In this document: one piece after another, positions 15,461 through 23,857 of the stretch
Numbering within the stretch: the stretch's first letter is position 1
Layout: every line of letters starts with the position of its first letter
DNA from: Natronococcus sp. AD-5
GTDB lineage: Archaea; Halobacteriota; Halobacteria; Halobacteriales; Natrialbaceae
DNA length: 64,000 nucleotides
Direction of reading: 5' to 3'
Assembly: GCF_030734285.1 (NCBI RefSeq)
Contig: NZ_CP132294.1
Coordinates: 3,968,001 to 4,032,000, forward strand
Position numbers and translations under genes: made by a program
The notes under the pieces: model-generated
The model's database searches: none
What the model saw: the letters and a program-made list of their open reading frames with translations, nothing else
What the model was told of the DNA's origin: nothing

Positions 15461-16360
15461 TTAGACGTAGTCGCTCTCGCTCTCGTACACCGACGGATCG
15501 TCCCTGAACTTCTCGGCGACCGTCTCGAGGGTGACGAACTGCGCGTTCTCGTGGCCCTTCACGTACCGAATGAACTCCTCGAACGGCGAGATCATGTGCG
15601 GCAGCCCGTGGATGTCCGGGTGGATCGTGAACGTGTAGACGCCCGCACCGCGCCGGTCGTACAGGAAGTCGAACTGGCGCTTGTAGTACTGCTCGTACAT
15701 CATCTCCGGATCCTTGTAGCCGGCGTGATAGATCGGCTGTTTGATGAATAGCATCGGCGGGATGTCGTCCCGGTACCAGCTGATCGGGATCTCGACGACG
15801 TCCGTTTCCTCGCCGTACCGGTAGGGCTCCATCCAGGTTTCGGGATTCCTGTCGTAGTCGATCTTCTCCCAGCTATCGCCCTTGCGCATCCAGCCGGGTT
15901 CGAACTGTCGCTCCATCAGGCTGCTGTCGTAGTCGAATCCGTGTTTCTCGACCAGCTCCGGCGTGTTCTCGCTGAACTCCCACCAACTGGCGCGGTGGCC
16001 GGCGGGCTCCGAGCCGGTGACGTCCTCGATGAGGTCGATCGACACCGCGAGGATCTCGTCCTCCTGCGACCGCGAGAGGTCGGTCGGGTTCTCGTGCGAG
16101 TAGCCGTGGACGCCGAGTTCGTGGCCGGCGGCCGCGACCGCCTCGATCTCGTCGCGGAAGGTCTCGATCGTGTGGCCGGGGACGTACCACGACGTCTCGA
16201 CGTCCGCGTCCTCGAAGAGCGCGAGCATCCGCGGGATGCCTTCGTTCCCGGCGGCCAACCCCCGGGAGAGATCCGCGGGGGAGTCTTCACCGCCGTACGA
16301 GCCGAGCCAACCGGCGACGCAGTCCGCGTCGACGCCGATCGCAACGTCAATATCTCCCAT
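15461..16360 (-). CDS. polysaccharide deacetylase (NodB fold, PgdA/HP0310-like)
   Basis: This 299-residue metal-dependent deacetylase of the carbohydrate esterase 4 family starts with the metal-binding Asp motif (VAIGVDADC, D11/D13). The metal-binding histidines are H85-G-Y-S-H89, and later elements include GHRASWWEFSENT and FTIHPDIHG. Early residues read WLGSYGG, as in the cyclic-amidase-like members. No signal peptide is present, so it acts in the cytoplasm, unlike cell-wall deacetylases; the substrate could be a sugar amide or an allantoin/N-carbamoyl compound rather than a polymer. It is divergent from msrA, with about 120 bases for two promoters. Confidence 0.85.
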   Translation of the reverse strand: MGDIDVAIGVDADCVAGWLGSYGGEDSPADLSRGLAAGNEGIPRMLALFEDADVETSWYVPGHTIETFRDEIEAVAAAGHELGVHGYSHENPTDLSRSQEDEILAVSIDLIEDVTGSEPAGHRASWWEFSENTPELVEKHGFDYDSSLMERQFEPGWMRKGDSWEKIDYDRNPETWMEPYRYGEETDVVEIPISWYRDDIPPMLFIKQPIYHAGYKDPEMMYEQYYKRQFDFLYDRRGAGVYTFTIHPDIHGLPHMISPFEEFIRYVKGHENAQFVTLETVAEKFRDDPSVYESESDYV

Positions 16361-16481
16361 GGTACGTTCGAGACAGGCACCGACCAGCCTAAAGAAGTGT
16401 ATCGTGCTCGAGCGTGACTGTATCGCGACCGCGACCGTTTCCCGGCGACACGCGCATACGGCTCCAGCCGAACCTTCAGAT

Positions 16482-17153
16482 ATGACGCGGACGAGCGACG
16501 GGACGACGGAACCGGCGCTGCTCGAGGACGCGCCCTTCGACGTGCCGGATGGAACGGCGACGGCGACGTTCGGGATGGGCTGTTTCTGGGGTCCGGACGC
16601 CCGGTTCGGCGCACTCGAGGGCGTCGCCCGAACCCGGGTCGGCTACGCGGGCGGAACCGAACCCGATCCGACCTACTTCTCGCTCGGCGACCACGCGGAG
16701 GTCGTCCAGATCGAGTACGATCCCGCAGAGCTGTCCTACGAAGATCTGCTCGAGGTGTTCTGGACGAACCACGACTGGAGCACGCCGGCGCACAAGCGCC
16801 AGTATCGCGGCGTCGTCCTCGCCTGCGACGACGAGCAGTACGAGACGGCGCGCCGCGAACGGACCGCGCTCGCGGATCGAGCCGGCCGATCGGCGACGAC
16901 CGACGTCGAACGACTTGAGGGGTTCACCCCAGCAGAGCCGTACCACCAGAAGTACGAGTTGCGGTCGACGCCGGCGGTCGGAGACGAACTCGAGACGCTC
17001 TACGGCGACGGGTTCGTCGATTCGACGGTCGTCGCGCGACTCAACGGCTTCGTCGCCGGCTACGGGGAGTCGACCCGCCGCGACGAACTGCTGGCCGCGC
17101 TCGACCTTCCCGCGCCGCTGCTCGACGAACTCCGTCGGCGCGTCCGCGACTGA
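16482..17153 (+). CDS. msrA: peptide-methionine (S)-S-oxide reductase MsrA
   Basis: This 223-residue enzyme reduces methionine-S-sulfoxide in oxidised proteins. The nucleophilic cysteine motif GCFW is at 33-36 (C34), in the context ATFGMGCFWGPDARFGALEGV. Conserved downstream blocks are RVGYAGG, HAEVVQIEYDP, FWTNHDW and YHQKYELR. ATG 16482 is used because the sequence before it is non-conserved. About 55 residues beyond the usual core form an acidic C-terminal extension that ends in a short Arg-rich helix. It is a stand-alone gene divergent from the deacetylase; no msrB is visible nearby. Confidence 0.93.
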   Translation: MTRTSDGTTEPALLEDAPFDVPDGTATATFGMGCFWGPDARFGALEGVARTRVGYAGGTEPDPTYFSLGDHAEVVQIEYDPAELSYEDLLEVFWTNHDWSTPAHKRQYRGVVLACDDEQYETARRERTALADRAGRSATTDVERLEGFTPAEPYHQKYELRSTPAVGDELETLYGDGFVDSTVVARLNGFVAGYGESTRRDELLAALDLPAPLLDELRRRVRD

Positions 17154-17238
17154 TGGTCGCGATCCGTCGCGCACCCGCCCTGCAATCTAAACCTATTCAT
17201 ACGATGCGGCGAATAGCCGTACGTGTGGGGGAAGTAAC

Positions 17239-17919
17239 ATGAATTCGTGGAAGCGAGATTTCGGGCGGGGGCTCATCGTGCTGGTACCGATCCTGGTCAC
17301 GCTGTTTCTCGTCTCCGTCCTCTACTCGTTCGTCGCGAGTGTCACGCCGGCGGTGATGCTCGACGGCGAAGCGCTCGGGACTGTTCTCGTCGGCGTCGAC
17401 GAGGGAACCCGGGAGTACGTCGCCGGCCTCCTGCGCGTTCTCGTGTTGCTCTCGATCGTCGGCGCGCTGATGTACGCGCTCGGGAGCCTCGCGCGAACGA
17501 CGGTCGGCGAACTGTTCGAAGCGTGGCTCGATCACGCGGCGAACCGCGTCCCCGGTCTGCGACTCGTCTACAACGCGTCGAAAACCACGACCGAGGTCAC
17601 GGTCGGAACGGAGGCCGTCCAGGGTCCGGTCAAACTCGAGCCCTGGAAGGGGCTTCGCATGACCGCATTCAAGACCGGCCACCGGACCGCGGACGGGCGC
17701 GTCATCCTCTTCCTGCCGACGGCGCCGAACATCACCACCGGCTTCGTCCTCGAGGCCGATCCCGACGATTTCACGGAACTAGACGAGAGCATGGAATCGG
17801 CGCTCACGCGGGTCATCAGCGCCGGCTTCGGCGACGCGACGCGGTCTCGAGACGAGACCGACGCTGACGAGTCGGCCGACGACGCCGACGACCAGCCGCT
17901 CCACCGACCGGAGTTGTAG
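17239..17919 (+). CDS. DUF502 family membrane protein
   Basis: This 226-residue integral membrane protein has two hydrophobic helices, near residues 12-34 (LIVLVPILVTLFLVSVLYSF) and 64-84 (LLRVLVLLSIVGALMYALG). The DUF502 core follows: RVPGLRLVYNASKTTTE, then VKLEPWKGLRMTAFKTG and ILFLPTAPNITTGFVLE. Family members often open FGRGLIVLVPI, as here. The last 40 residues are a highly acidic, probably disordered tail (DETDADESADDADD) typical of halophiles. The molecular function is unknown; an envelope-maintenance role is usually supposed. It is followed by a dead aldo/keto reductase gene. Confidence 0.85.
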   Translation: MNSWKRDFGRGLIVLVPILVTLFLVSVLYSFVASVTPAVMLDGEALGTVLVGVDEGTREYVAGLLRVLVLLSIVGALMYALGSLARTTVGELFEAWLDHAANRVPGLRLVYNASKTTTEVTVGTEAVQGPVKLEPWKGLRMTAFKTGHRTADGRVILFLPTAPNITTGFVLEADPDDFTELDESMESALTRVISAGFGDATRSRDETDADESADDADDQPLHRPEL

Positions 17920-17995
17920 CGACGATCCACTGCGGACGACCGCCCTCGATGCTCGAGAACGCATCGCTTTTGTGGCCACTCGGATCCGGGTAGCC

Positions 17996-18355
17996 GTGGA
18001 AACGACGCCGCTCGGAGCGATGGGTGAATCGGTCAGCCGACTCCGTCTGGGGACGATGTACTTCGGGAGCAAACTCGACCGCGAGACCTCGTCCGACCTG
18101 CTGGATCGGTACTACGGGGCCGGCGGTCGGTTCCTCGATACCGCTACCGTCTACGCGACGTGAGTCGACGGATACGAGCGACCGACGAGCGAACCGCTTG
18201 TCGGCGAGTGGATCGAGGAGCGCGGCGTCGGGAAGGAGCTGACGATCGCGACGAAACTCGGCGTCGCGTACGACGTCCTACAGGGTCTCGATCCCGACGC
18301 GATCGACCGACGGACTCGACGAGTGGGTGCTTCGCGAGGCGTAGTGCGACGTCGA
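17996..18355 (+). pseudogene. aldo/keto reductase remnant
   Basis: Starting at GTG 17996 the frame reads TPLGAMGESVSRLRLGTMYFGSK and LLDRYYGAGGRFLDTATVYAT, the NAD(P)H-binding start of an aldo/keto reductase. TGA at 18161-18163 replaces an expected Trp codon. The same frame then continues as VDGYERPTSEPLVGEWIEERG and ELTIATKLGVAYDVLQGLDPD before dissolving near 18340. About 200 C-terminal codons, including the rest of the barrel, are missing. The catalytic Tyr region (TATVY) remains. No function is expected. Confidence 0.8.
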
Positions 18356-19155
18356 TGAGCACTGATAGCTTCAAGCCCATCGTCGACGAACTGTGCGTAC
18401 GAATGCCAGACCAAGGAACGATCACGTTCGTCCCGAGCGTCCACTTCTCGCCGACTCATCGACACCGAGCGCGCGAAACGATCCGAACCGTCGAACCAGA
18501 CGTCGTCGCCGTCGAACTCGACGAGCGTCGGTTCGAGAATCTCGAGCAAGACCGGCGGCCGAATCCGGTCGAACTGGCTCGCGACCTCCCGCCACCGGCG
18601 GCGATCGGATACACGATACTGCGGGCGATACAGCAAACGGTCGTTCGGTTGTCCGGTCTCGATCCCGCGAAAACGGACATGGAGACGGCGATCGAAACCG
18701 CCGCCGAGCTCGACACCCCGGTCGCCCTCATCGACGAACCGATGGCCGAGACCGTCACCGCTCTCACGAACCGCATCGGTCCCGCGACGCTGCCGAGGCT
18801 GCTGTTTCGCACCCAGTTGCTGGGTCCCGAGGAGTACGCCCGACAGATGGAAGTCGTGGCGACGCCGTTCGCGGCGATCGATCACGGCGACGACGTTCAG
18901 CCGGTGATCGACAACATGCGGCGGTTGCTTCCCGAGGTGGCGGACGTCCTGATCGACCGGCGTGATCGAGCGATGGCCGAACGGCTCCACCGACTTCGAT
19001 GTGCGGGGTACGACGTCGTCGCGATCATCGGCGCCGGCCACCACAACGGGATCCGTCGCGTCCTCGCGGAACTCGAGGGAGAGCGCGCCGATTCCAGCGT
19101 GGGCGTTCCTATCAGGCACCCCTCGCGCGAGGTAACCCGGATTCCCATCGATTGA
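18355..19155 (+). CDS. TraB/PrgY family protein
   Basis: This encodes 266 residues with the TraB/PrgY pattern: an N-terminal strand ending in VHFSP, then VEPDVVAVELDERRFENL, later IDEPMAETV, and a C-terminal DVVAIIGAGHHNGI. The fold carries conserved Glu and His residues in a metalloprotease-like (TIKI/EreA-related) arrangement, and in bacteria PrgY shuts off peptide pheromone. Unlike many archaeal members it lacks the C-terminal membrane helices, so it appears soluble. ATG 18355 is used; an alternative ATG at 18403 gives a product starting right before the first strand and may be the true leaderless start. Its beginning overlaps the decayed aldo/keto reductase. Confidence 0.75.
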   Translation: MSTDSFKPIVDELCVRMPDQGTITFVPSVHFSPTHRHRARETIRTVEPDVVAVELDERRFENLEQDRRPNPVELARDLPPPAAIGYTILRAIQQTVVRLSGLDPAKTDMETAIETAAELDTPVALIDEPMAETVTALTNRIGPATLPRLLFRTQLLGPEEYARQMEVVATPFAAIDHGDDVQPVIDNMRRLLPEVADVLIDRRDRAMAERLHRLRCAGYDVVAIIGAGHHNGIRRVLAELEGERADSSVGVPIRHPSREVTRIPID

Positions 19156-19233
19156 TGACTAGGTCGCTGTCGAAACCCGGGTTGGCGTCGCTCGTGGCGT
19201 AACCGTATGCCATCTCCAGCGGCGGGCACCAGG

Positions 19234-19572
19234 TCACCCGTTCCGACCACTGCTCTCCGGCTTCTTCGGCAGGTACTGATACCTGTAGAGCTCCCCGTCT
19301 TTGATCACGACCACGAGAACGTCTCGCTCTTCGATGCTGTCGAATTCGTCGACGTCGAGGACGAGTTGGTCGACCACCCGGTTGTCCTCCTCGAGCAGGA
19401 GCACGACGTGTCGACCGTCGACGATTCGGTCGACGACGCCGAGATACCGGTCGGCACCTTCGGGAGGTTCGGCTCGTGCACTAACGGCGGTCGACGCGAC
19501 GATCGTCGAGGCGCCGACGGCGCCGATCGTTCGGAGTACGGCACGTCGTGACAGTCGGTTTTCAGCTGCCAT
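19234..19572 (-). CDS. Tat-exported DUF3006-like small protein
   Basis: This encodes 112 residues. A twin-arginine signal opens the protein: LSRRAVLRTIGAVGASTIVASTAVSARA, with RR at residues 8-9 and probable cleavage after the ARA near residue 33. The mature part (RYLGVVDRIVDGRHVVLLLEEDNRVVDQLVLDVDEF) is a small beta-rich domain like DUF3006, which in other species binds near nucleic-acid or metal-dependent exo-enzymes. ATG 19572 is chosen because it places the twin arginines correctly; longer starts would bury the signal. Function unknown. Confidence 0.75.
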   Translation of the reverse strand: MAAENRLSRRAVLRTIGAVGASTIVASTAVSARAEPPEGADRYLGVVDRIVDGRHVVLLLEEDNRVVDQLVLDVDEFDSIEERDVLVVVIKDGELYRYQYLPKKPESSGRNG

Positions 19573-20094
19573 ACCACGGTTGGCCGCGCTCTGATATATA
19601 AAATCGCGGACCACTCCAGCGGCCGGTCGAGGCGCATTTCGAGTAATCGTGAGCGATGATTGGTAGTAAAACAGAGGCGATCCCGGAAATGAATGACACT
19701 AGTTACGTATTTAGCTGGTTCGCTATCACGGAAATTGTATCCGGATATAACCGGTTTGATTCGAGATTTCCCGTTCTGGGGCCGCATAGCCCAACGTCGA
19801 AGCGATCTGCTGTCACCAGATCAATAGTAGCTAACCCGCTTCTTTTCTTCGGCCTGATGTGTCGACAGAGCGCGTTTAGGATCGATTTCATAAAAGGGGA
19901 CATAAATATTCCGGGTATCTATACTGTGAATAACGAAACGCTCTCGGATGGCCTTATCGAATCCCTCTGATATAGTAGTATATTCTTAATCTGGTATGTT
20001 CGGGATCCAATTTCGAGGTGGATTACGGCCATACTTCTGTAAAGGCTTGTCGCTCTCGGAACCCTTTTTGCCGACTGTACCTATCGATACGATA
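19573..20094. other. AT-rich intergenic region
   Basis: This is over 500 bases that are noticeably richer in A/T than the flanks. Open frames on both strands (for example 19656-19970 plus) show no recognisable motifs and no haloarchaeal codon preference. The right end (TATAGTAGTATATTC near 19973-19987) probably includes upstream regulatory sequence of the rdfA-like gene. The rest may be an eroded mobile element. Confidence 0.5.
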
Positions 20095-20721
20095 GTGACC
20101 GATCGTAGTAATTCCGCGGACCAGCGCGCGGCGTGTTGCAAACTCGGACGAGTCGCGGGCGGGTACGACCTCTCGAGGCTCGACGACGATCTCGTCGCGT
20201 ACTGGACGGGCGAGGGCGACGAACAGTACAGCACGCGAGAACTCGCGACGCTCGTGAATCAGCGCGTCCTCGAGGCGGCGCTCCAGGAGGCCGGCGTCTC
20301 GTACAAGGAAGGCGAGATCGAGAACACCTACCGGTTGCTCACCGACGACGACGTCACCAGCGGGACGCGCGTCCAGACCCGAAACGAACTCGAGCGCGAC
20401 GGCGTCCCGGTCGAGGCGGTCGAATCCGACTTCGTCTCCCACCAGACCGTCTACAACCACCTGACCGGGTGTCTCGAGGCGTCCCTCGAGACGCCGAGCG
20501 ACGAGGAGCGCCTCGAGCGCGGCGAGGAGAAACTCGGCGCGCTCCAGAACCGGACCGAGGCGGTGACGGTCGATACGATCGACCAGCTGCGGCGAAACGA
20601 CGTGGTCGACATCGGCGAGTTCGACGTGCTCGTCTCGGTGTCGGTGACCTGCGAGGAGTGCCAGCAGCAGTTTACGGTCCGGGAGCTCCTCGACGAGCGC
20701 ACCTGCGAGTGTGCGGACTGA
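20095..20721 (+). CDS. rdfA: rod-determining factor RdfA-like protein
   Basis: This encodes 208 residues from a GTG start. Family features are CKLGRVAGGYDLSRLDDDLVAYWTG at the N-terminus, a helical middle (STRELATLVNQRVLEAALQ, HQTVYNHLTGCLEA) and a C-terminal zinc-ribbon-like CEECQQQF...CECAD. In Haloferax, RdfA is required for rod-shaped cells and is encoded beside an SMC-like gene, exactly as here. GTG 20095 is chosen because conserved sequence starts about 10 residues later and the upstream codons look unlike protein. The zinc site at the end suggests a scaffold or nucleic-acid contact. Assigned from overall pattern and gene neighbourhood. Confidence 0.75.
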   Translation: MTDRSNSADQRAACCKLGRVAGGYDLSRLDDDLVAYWTGEGDEQYSTRELATLVNQRVLEAALQEAGVSYKEGEIENTYRLLTDDDVTSGTRVQTRNELERDGVPVEAVESDFVSHQTVYNHLTGCLEASLETPSDEERLERGEEKLGALQNRTEAVTVDTIDQLRRNDVVDIGEFDVLVSVSVTCEECQQQFTVRELLDERTCECAD

Positions 20722-20765
20722 CGGTTCGGGACACACTCCCGGGGCGCACCAGCAGTGACAACAGC

Positions 20766-20772
20766 TATTTAT
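20766..20772 (+). promoter_or_regulatory. TATA box of the SMC-related gene
   Basis: TATTTAT is centred 25 bases before ATG 20794. It supports a separate leaderless transcript for the second gene of the rdfA pair and picks 20794 over the GTG at 20755 or ATG 20827. Confidence 0.6.
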
Positions 20773-20793
20773 CAGGAACCTCTACCCTGCAGC

Positions 20794-22764
20794 ATGAAGA
20801 CGAGCCAGCCCGTAACTGACCAGGAGATGCCAGCACAGGCGACCCTTTCGGTCACCAATATCGGTGGTATCGAGGAGACGACCGTCTCGTTCGAGCAGGG
20901 GGTCACCGTCCTCTCCGGGCGAAACGCGACGAATCGGACGTCGCTGCTTCAGGGGATCATGGCGGCGCTCGGGAGCGACCGGGCGAGCCTTAAAGCCGAC
21001 GCCGAGGAAGGGTCGGCGACGCTCGAGTTCGACGACGAGACGTACCGGCAGACGCTCCGCCGACAGAACGGGACGATCGTCACCGAGGGCGATCCGTTCC
21101 TCGAGGATCCGGAACTCGCGGACCTGTTCGCCTTCCTGCTCGAATCGAACGAGGCGCGTCGCGCCGTCGCGCGCGGCGACGAACTCCGGGACCTGATCAT
21201 GCGTCCGGTCGACACCGACGCGATCAAAGCGGAAATCCGGCAGCTCGAGCAGCGAAAACAGCGCCTCGACGACCAGCTCGCGGAACTCGACGAACTCGAG
21301 GACCGCCTTCCCGATCTCGAGGCGAAGCGGACGCGGTTGACCGACGAGATCGAGTCGCTGCGAGACGACCTCGAGGCGGCCGAGGAAGCCCTCGAGGCGA
21401 CGAACGTCGACGTCGAGACGCGACGCGAGGAACGATCGGAACTCGAGGCGAAACTGGACGACCTCCGAGACACTCGCTCCGAGGTCGAACGCACTCGCGA
21501 CCGGATCGACACCGAGCGCGAGAGCATCGAGGCGCTCGAAGACGAACGCGAGGAGGTAGAGGCACAGCTCGACGAGCTCTCGACCGGTGAAGAAGCCGAG
21601 ATCGACCGACTGGAGGCGGAGATCGACGCGCTACAGGACCAGAAGGACGAACTCAACGAGGAAATCTCGCAGCTGCAGCGCACCATCCAGTTCAACGAAC
21701 GGCTGCTCGAGGATCCGGGCGAGTTCCTCGCGAGCGACGACGGCGGCGCCGAACGGGACGGTGCCGTTACCGACCAGCTGCTGCCCGAGGGCGACTCGGA
21801 GACGGTCACCTGCTGGACCTGCGGCTCGTCGGTCGCCACGGACCAGATCGAGACCACGGTCGAGCAGCTCCGGACGGCCCACCAGGACCGACTCGAGGAG
21901 CGCTCGGCGGTCAACGACGACCTCGACGAGAAGCGAGAGACGCTCACCGCGATCAACGAGAACCGGACGGAGTACCGACAGGCCACTCGCCGCCTCGAGT
22001 CGATCGACGACGAGATCGAGCGCCGACGCGAGCGAATCGACGACCTCACGAGCGAGCGCGAGTCCCTGACCGACGAGATCGACGATCTCGAGGACGAGAT
22101 CGACGACCTCGAGAGCGACGGCTCGGAGGACATCCTCGAGCAACACCGCGAGGTCAACCAACTCGAGTTCGAACTCGAGCGCAAGGAGCGCGAGCGCGAC
22201 GACCTCGAGGACGAGATCGCGTCGATCGAGGACCGGCTCGACGAGCGCGAGGGTCTCCAGGCGCGCCGCGAGGAGGTCACCGAGGAGCTGACCGACCTGC
22301 GCACCCGCATCGACCGGATCGAGGAGGACGCGGTCGAAGCGTTCAACGAGCACATGGCGAACCTCCTCGACGCGCTCGGCTACGACAACTTGGACCGGAT
22401 CTGGATCGATCGGACCACGCGCGACGTCCGCGAGGGGCGCCGGAAAGTGTCGAAGTCCTCGTTCGACCTCAAGATCGTCAGGAGCACAAGCGAGGGCGCG
22501 GCGTACGAGGACGCGATCGACCACCTGAGCGAGAGCGAGCGCGAGGTGACCGGACTCGTGTTCGCGCTGGCGGGCTATCTCGTCCACGACGTGTACGAGA
22601 GGGTGCCGTTCATGCTGCTCGACTCGCTCGAGGCGATCGACGCCGAGCGAATCGCGGCGCTCGTCGAGTACTTCGAATCGTACGCGCCCTACCTCGTCGT
22701 CGCACTGCTCGAAGAGGACGCTCAGGCGCTCGCCGAGAACCACGACATCGTCACCGAGATCTAG
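20794..22764 (+). CDS. archaea-specific SMC-related protein (Sph-like)
   Basis: This 656-residue protein has Rad50/SMC architecture. The N-terminal ATP-binding half has Walker A GRNATNRTS at 42-50. A long coiled coil runs from about 150 to 335 and from 350 to 530, broken by a zinc hook C340-W-T-C343. The C-terminal half has a signature-like SESEREVTGLVFALAGY and a Walker B PFMLLDSLEAIDAERI near 620. The hook would join two molecules through one zinc ion, as in Rad50. Such proteins are encoded beside rdfA in haloarchaea and are thought to act in cell-shape or DNA organisation; the precise role is not established. The Walker A is slightly non-canonical, with Arg where Lys is usual, so ATP use may be weak. 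Confidence 0.85.
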   Translation: MKTSQPVTDQEMPAQATLSVTNIGGIEETTVSFEQGVTVLSGRNATNRTSLLQGIMAALGSDRASLKADAEEGSATLEFDDETYRQTLRRQNGTIVTEGDPFLEDPELADLFAFLLESNEARRAVARGDELRDLIMRPVDTDAIKAEIRQLEQRKQRLDDQLAELDELEDRLPDLEAKRTRLTDEIESLRDDLEAAEEALEATNVDVETRREERSELEAKLDDLRDTRSEVERTRDRIDTERESIEALEDEREEVEAQLDELSTGEEAEIDRLEAEIDALQDQKDELNEEISQLQRTIQFNERLLEDPGEFLASDDGGAERDGAVTDQLLPEGDSETVTCWTCGSSVATDQIETTVEQLRTAHQDRLEERSAVNDDLDEKRETLTAINENRTEYRQATRRLESIDDEIERRRERIDDLTSERESLTDEIDDLEDEIDDLESDGSEDILEQHREVNQLEFELERKERERDDLEDEIASIEDRLDEREGLQARREEVTEELTDLRTRIDRIEEDAVEAFNEHMANLLDALGYDNLDRIWIDRTTRDVREGRRKVSKSSFDLKIVRSTSEGAAYEDAIDHLSESEREVTGLVFALAGYLVHDVYERVPFMLLDSLEAIDAERIAALVEYFESYAPYLVVALLEEDAQALAENHDIVTEI

Positions 22765-22832
22765 GAATCCGGAGCCGACCCGTCGCCGTACCGTTCGTCG
22801 GTCCCGTCCCATCGGACGCGGATCGACTGAGA

Positions 22833-23594
22833 TCAGCCGTACGCGAGCGTCACCCTGATTTCTCCCGCCTTGTCACGGAGTCGGTTCACGAACTCCTCGT
22901 GGACGTCCTCCGTGAACCGGCTCGCCGGGCCGAACAGTCCCAGCGCGCCGAGGAGTTCGTCGTCGGGCGTGTGAACCGGAACGGCGACGCCGCAGAGCCC
23001 GTCCATGTACTCCTCGTCGTTGACCGCGTAGCCGCGGTCCCTAATCCGCTCGAGTTCCTCGTAGAGCGCGCCGGGCTCGGTGATCGTGTTGTCCGTGTGT
23101 CGCTCGAGTCCCTTCGTCTCGACGAAGTCTGCGACCGCCTCGTCGTCCCACTCCGCGAGAATCACCTTCCCCGACGCCAGCGAGTGCAGCGGACGCCGCT
23201 TGCCGATCATCGTGTCGGAGAGGCTCCCGTACCGGTGGAGGTACACGGCGTCGTACTCCTCCTCGACGACGAACAGCGACCGCTCGTCGGTCTCCTGGCC
23301 CAGTTCGAACACCTTGCGCTTCGCGGCGGTGTATCCCGTCTTTCGGTTCCGGGTCTGCTCGCTGATCTCGAGCAACCGAAGGCCGATGTAGTAGCCGCCG
23401 CCCCGTTCGATGACGTACCCCATGTCGGCGAGCGTCGCGAGGTGGCGATAGACCGTGCTCTTCGGCAGGTCCGTCCGACGCGTGATCTCGGTGATCGTGA
23501 GTCCCTCCTCCGATTTGAGCGCCTCGAGGATCGCGAACGTCTTTCTCGTCGTCGAGACGCCCGCGCCGGCCCCGTCGTCCCGTTTTGCGGTCAT
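22833..23594 (-). CDS. IclR family transcriptional regulator
   Basis: This encodes 253 residues. A winged helix-turn-helix occupies about 15-75 (KTFAILEALKSEEGLTITEITRRTDLPKSTVYRHLATLADMGYV). The IclR effector-binding domain follows, with RRPLHSLASGKVILAE and MDGLCGVAVPVHTPDDELLGALGLFGPASRF. IclR proteins bind small carboxylates or aromatic intermediates and control nearby catabolic genes. It sits next to the acyl-CoA dehydrogenase gene on the same strand and opposite the transporter, so it is the natural local regulator of the catabolic cluster from 23.8 to 34.5 kb. Operator not identified. Confidence 0.92.
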   Translation of the reverse strand: MTAKRDDGAGAGVSTTRKTFAILEALKSEEGLTITEITRRTDLPKSTVYRHLATLADMGYVIERGGGYYIGLRLLEISEQTRNRKTGYTAAKRKVFELGQETDERSLFVVEEEYDAVYLHRYGSLSDTMIGKRRPLHSLASGKVILAEWDDEAVADFVETKGLERHTDNTITEPGALYEELERIRDRGYAVNDEEYMDGLCGVAVPVHTPDDELLGALGLFGPASRFTEDVHEEFVNRLRDKAGEIRVTLAYG

Positions 23595-23857
23595 ACCCGT
23601 TCATCGACGGACGAGCCAATCAATGTTCCGGATAACAAAACGCGACCGCCACCATACGAAACGGATATGACTCCCGTCGCGGGCAGCGGGACCGTTATTT
23701 CACTATGCGGAACGCGAGTTCGGGTATCGGTCGTCCTCGAGCAGCGTTCCGCCGGTCCCGCCGACGGTCGTCGCCGGGGTTCGTTCGCGCGGCTAGCCGG
23801 GGCCGTGACCCGCAAGAATCGGACGGTGGTGTTCTGTACCCTTCGGAGGGAACGATC

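Noticed and set aside
19656-19970. 104-codon open frame in the AT-rich gap
   Set aside because: No family motif, no haloarchaeal codon preference, and a minus-strand frame over the same bases is equally good.
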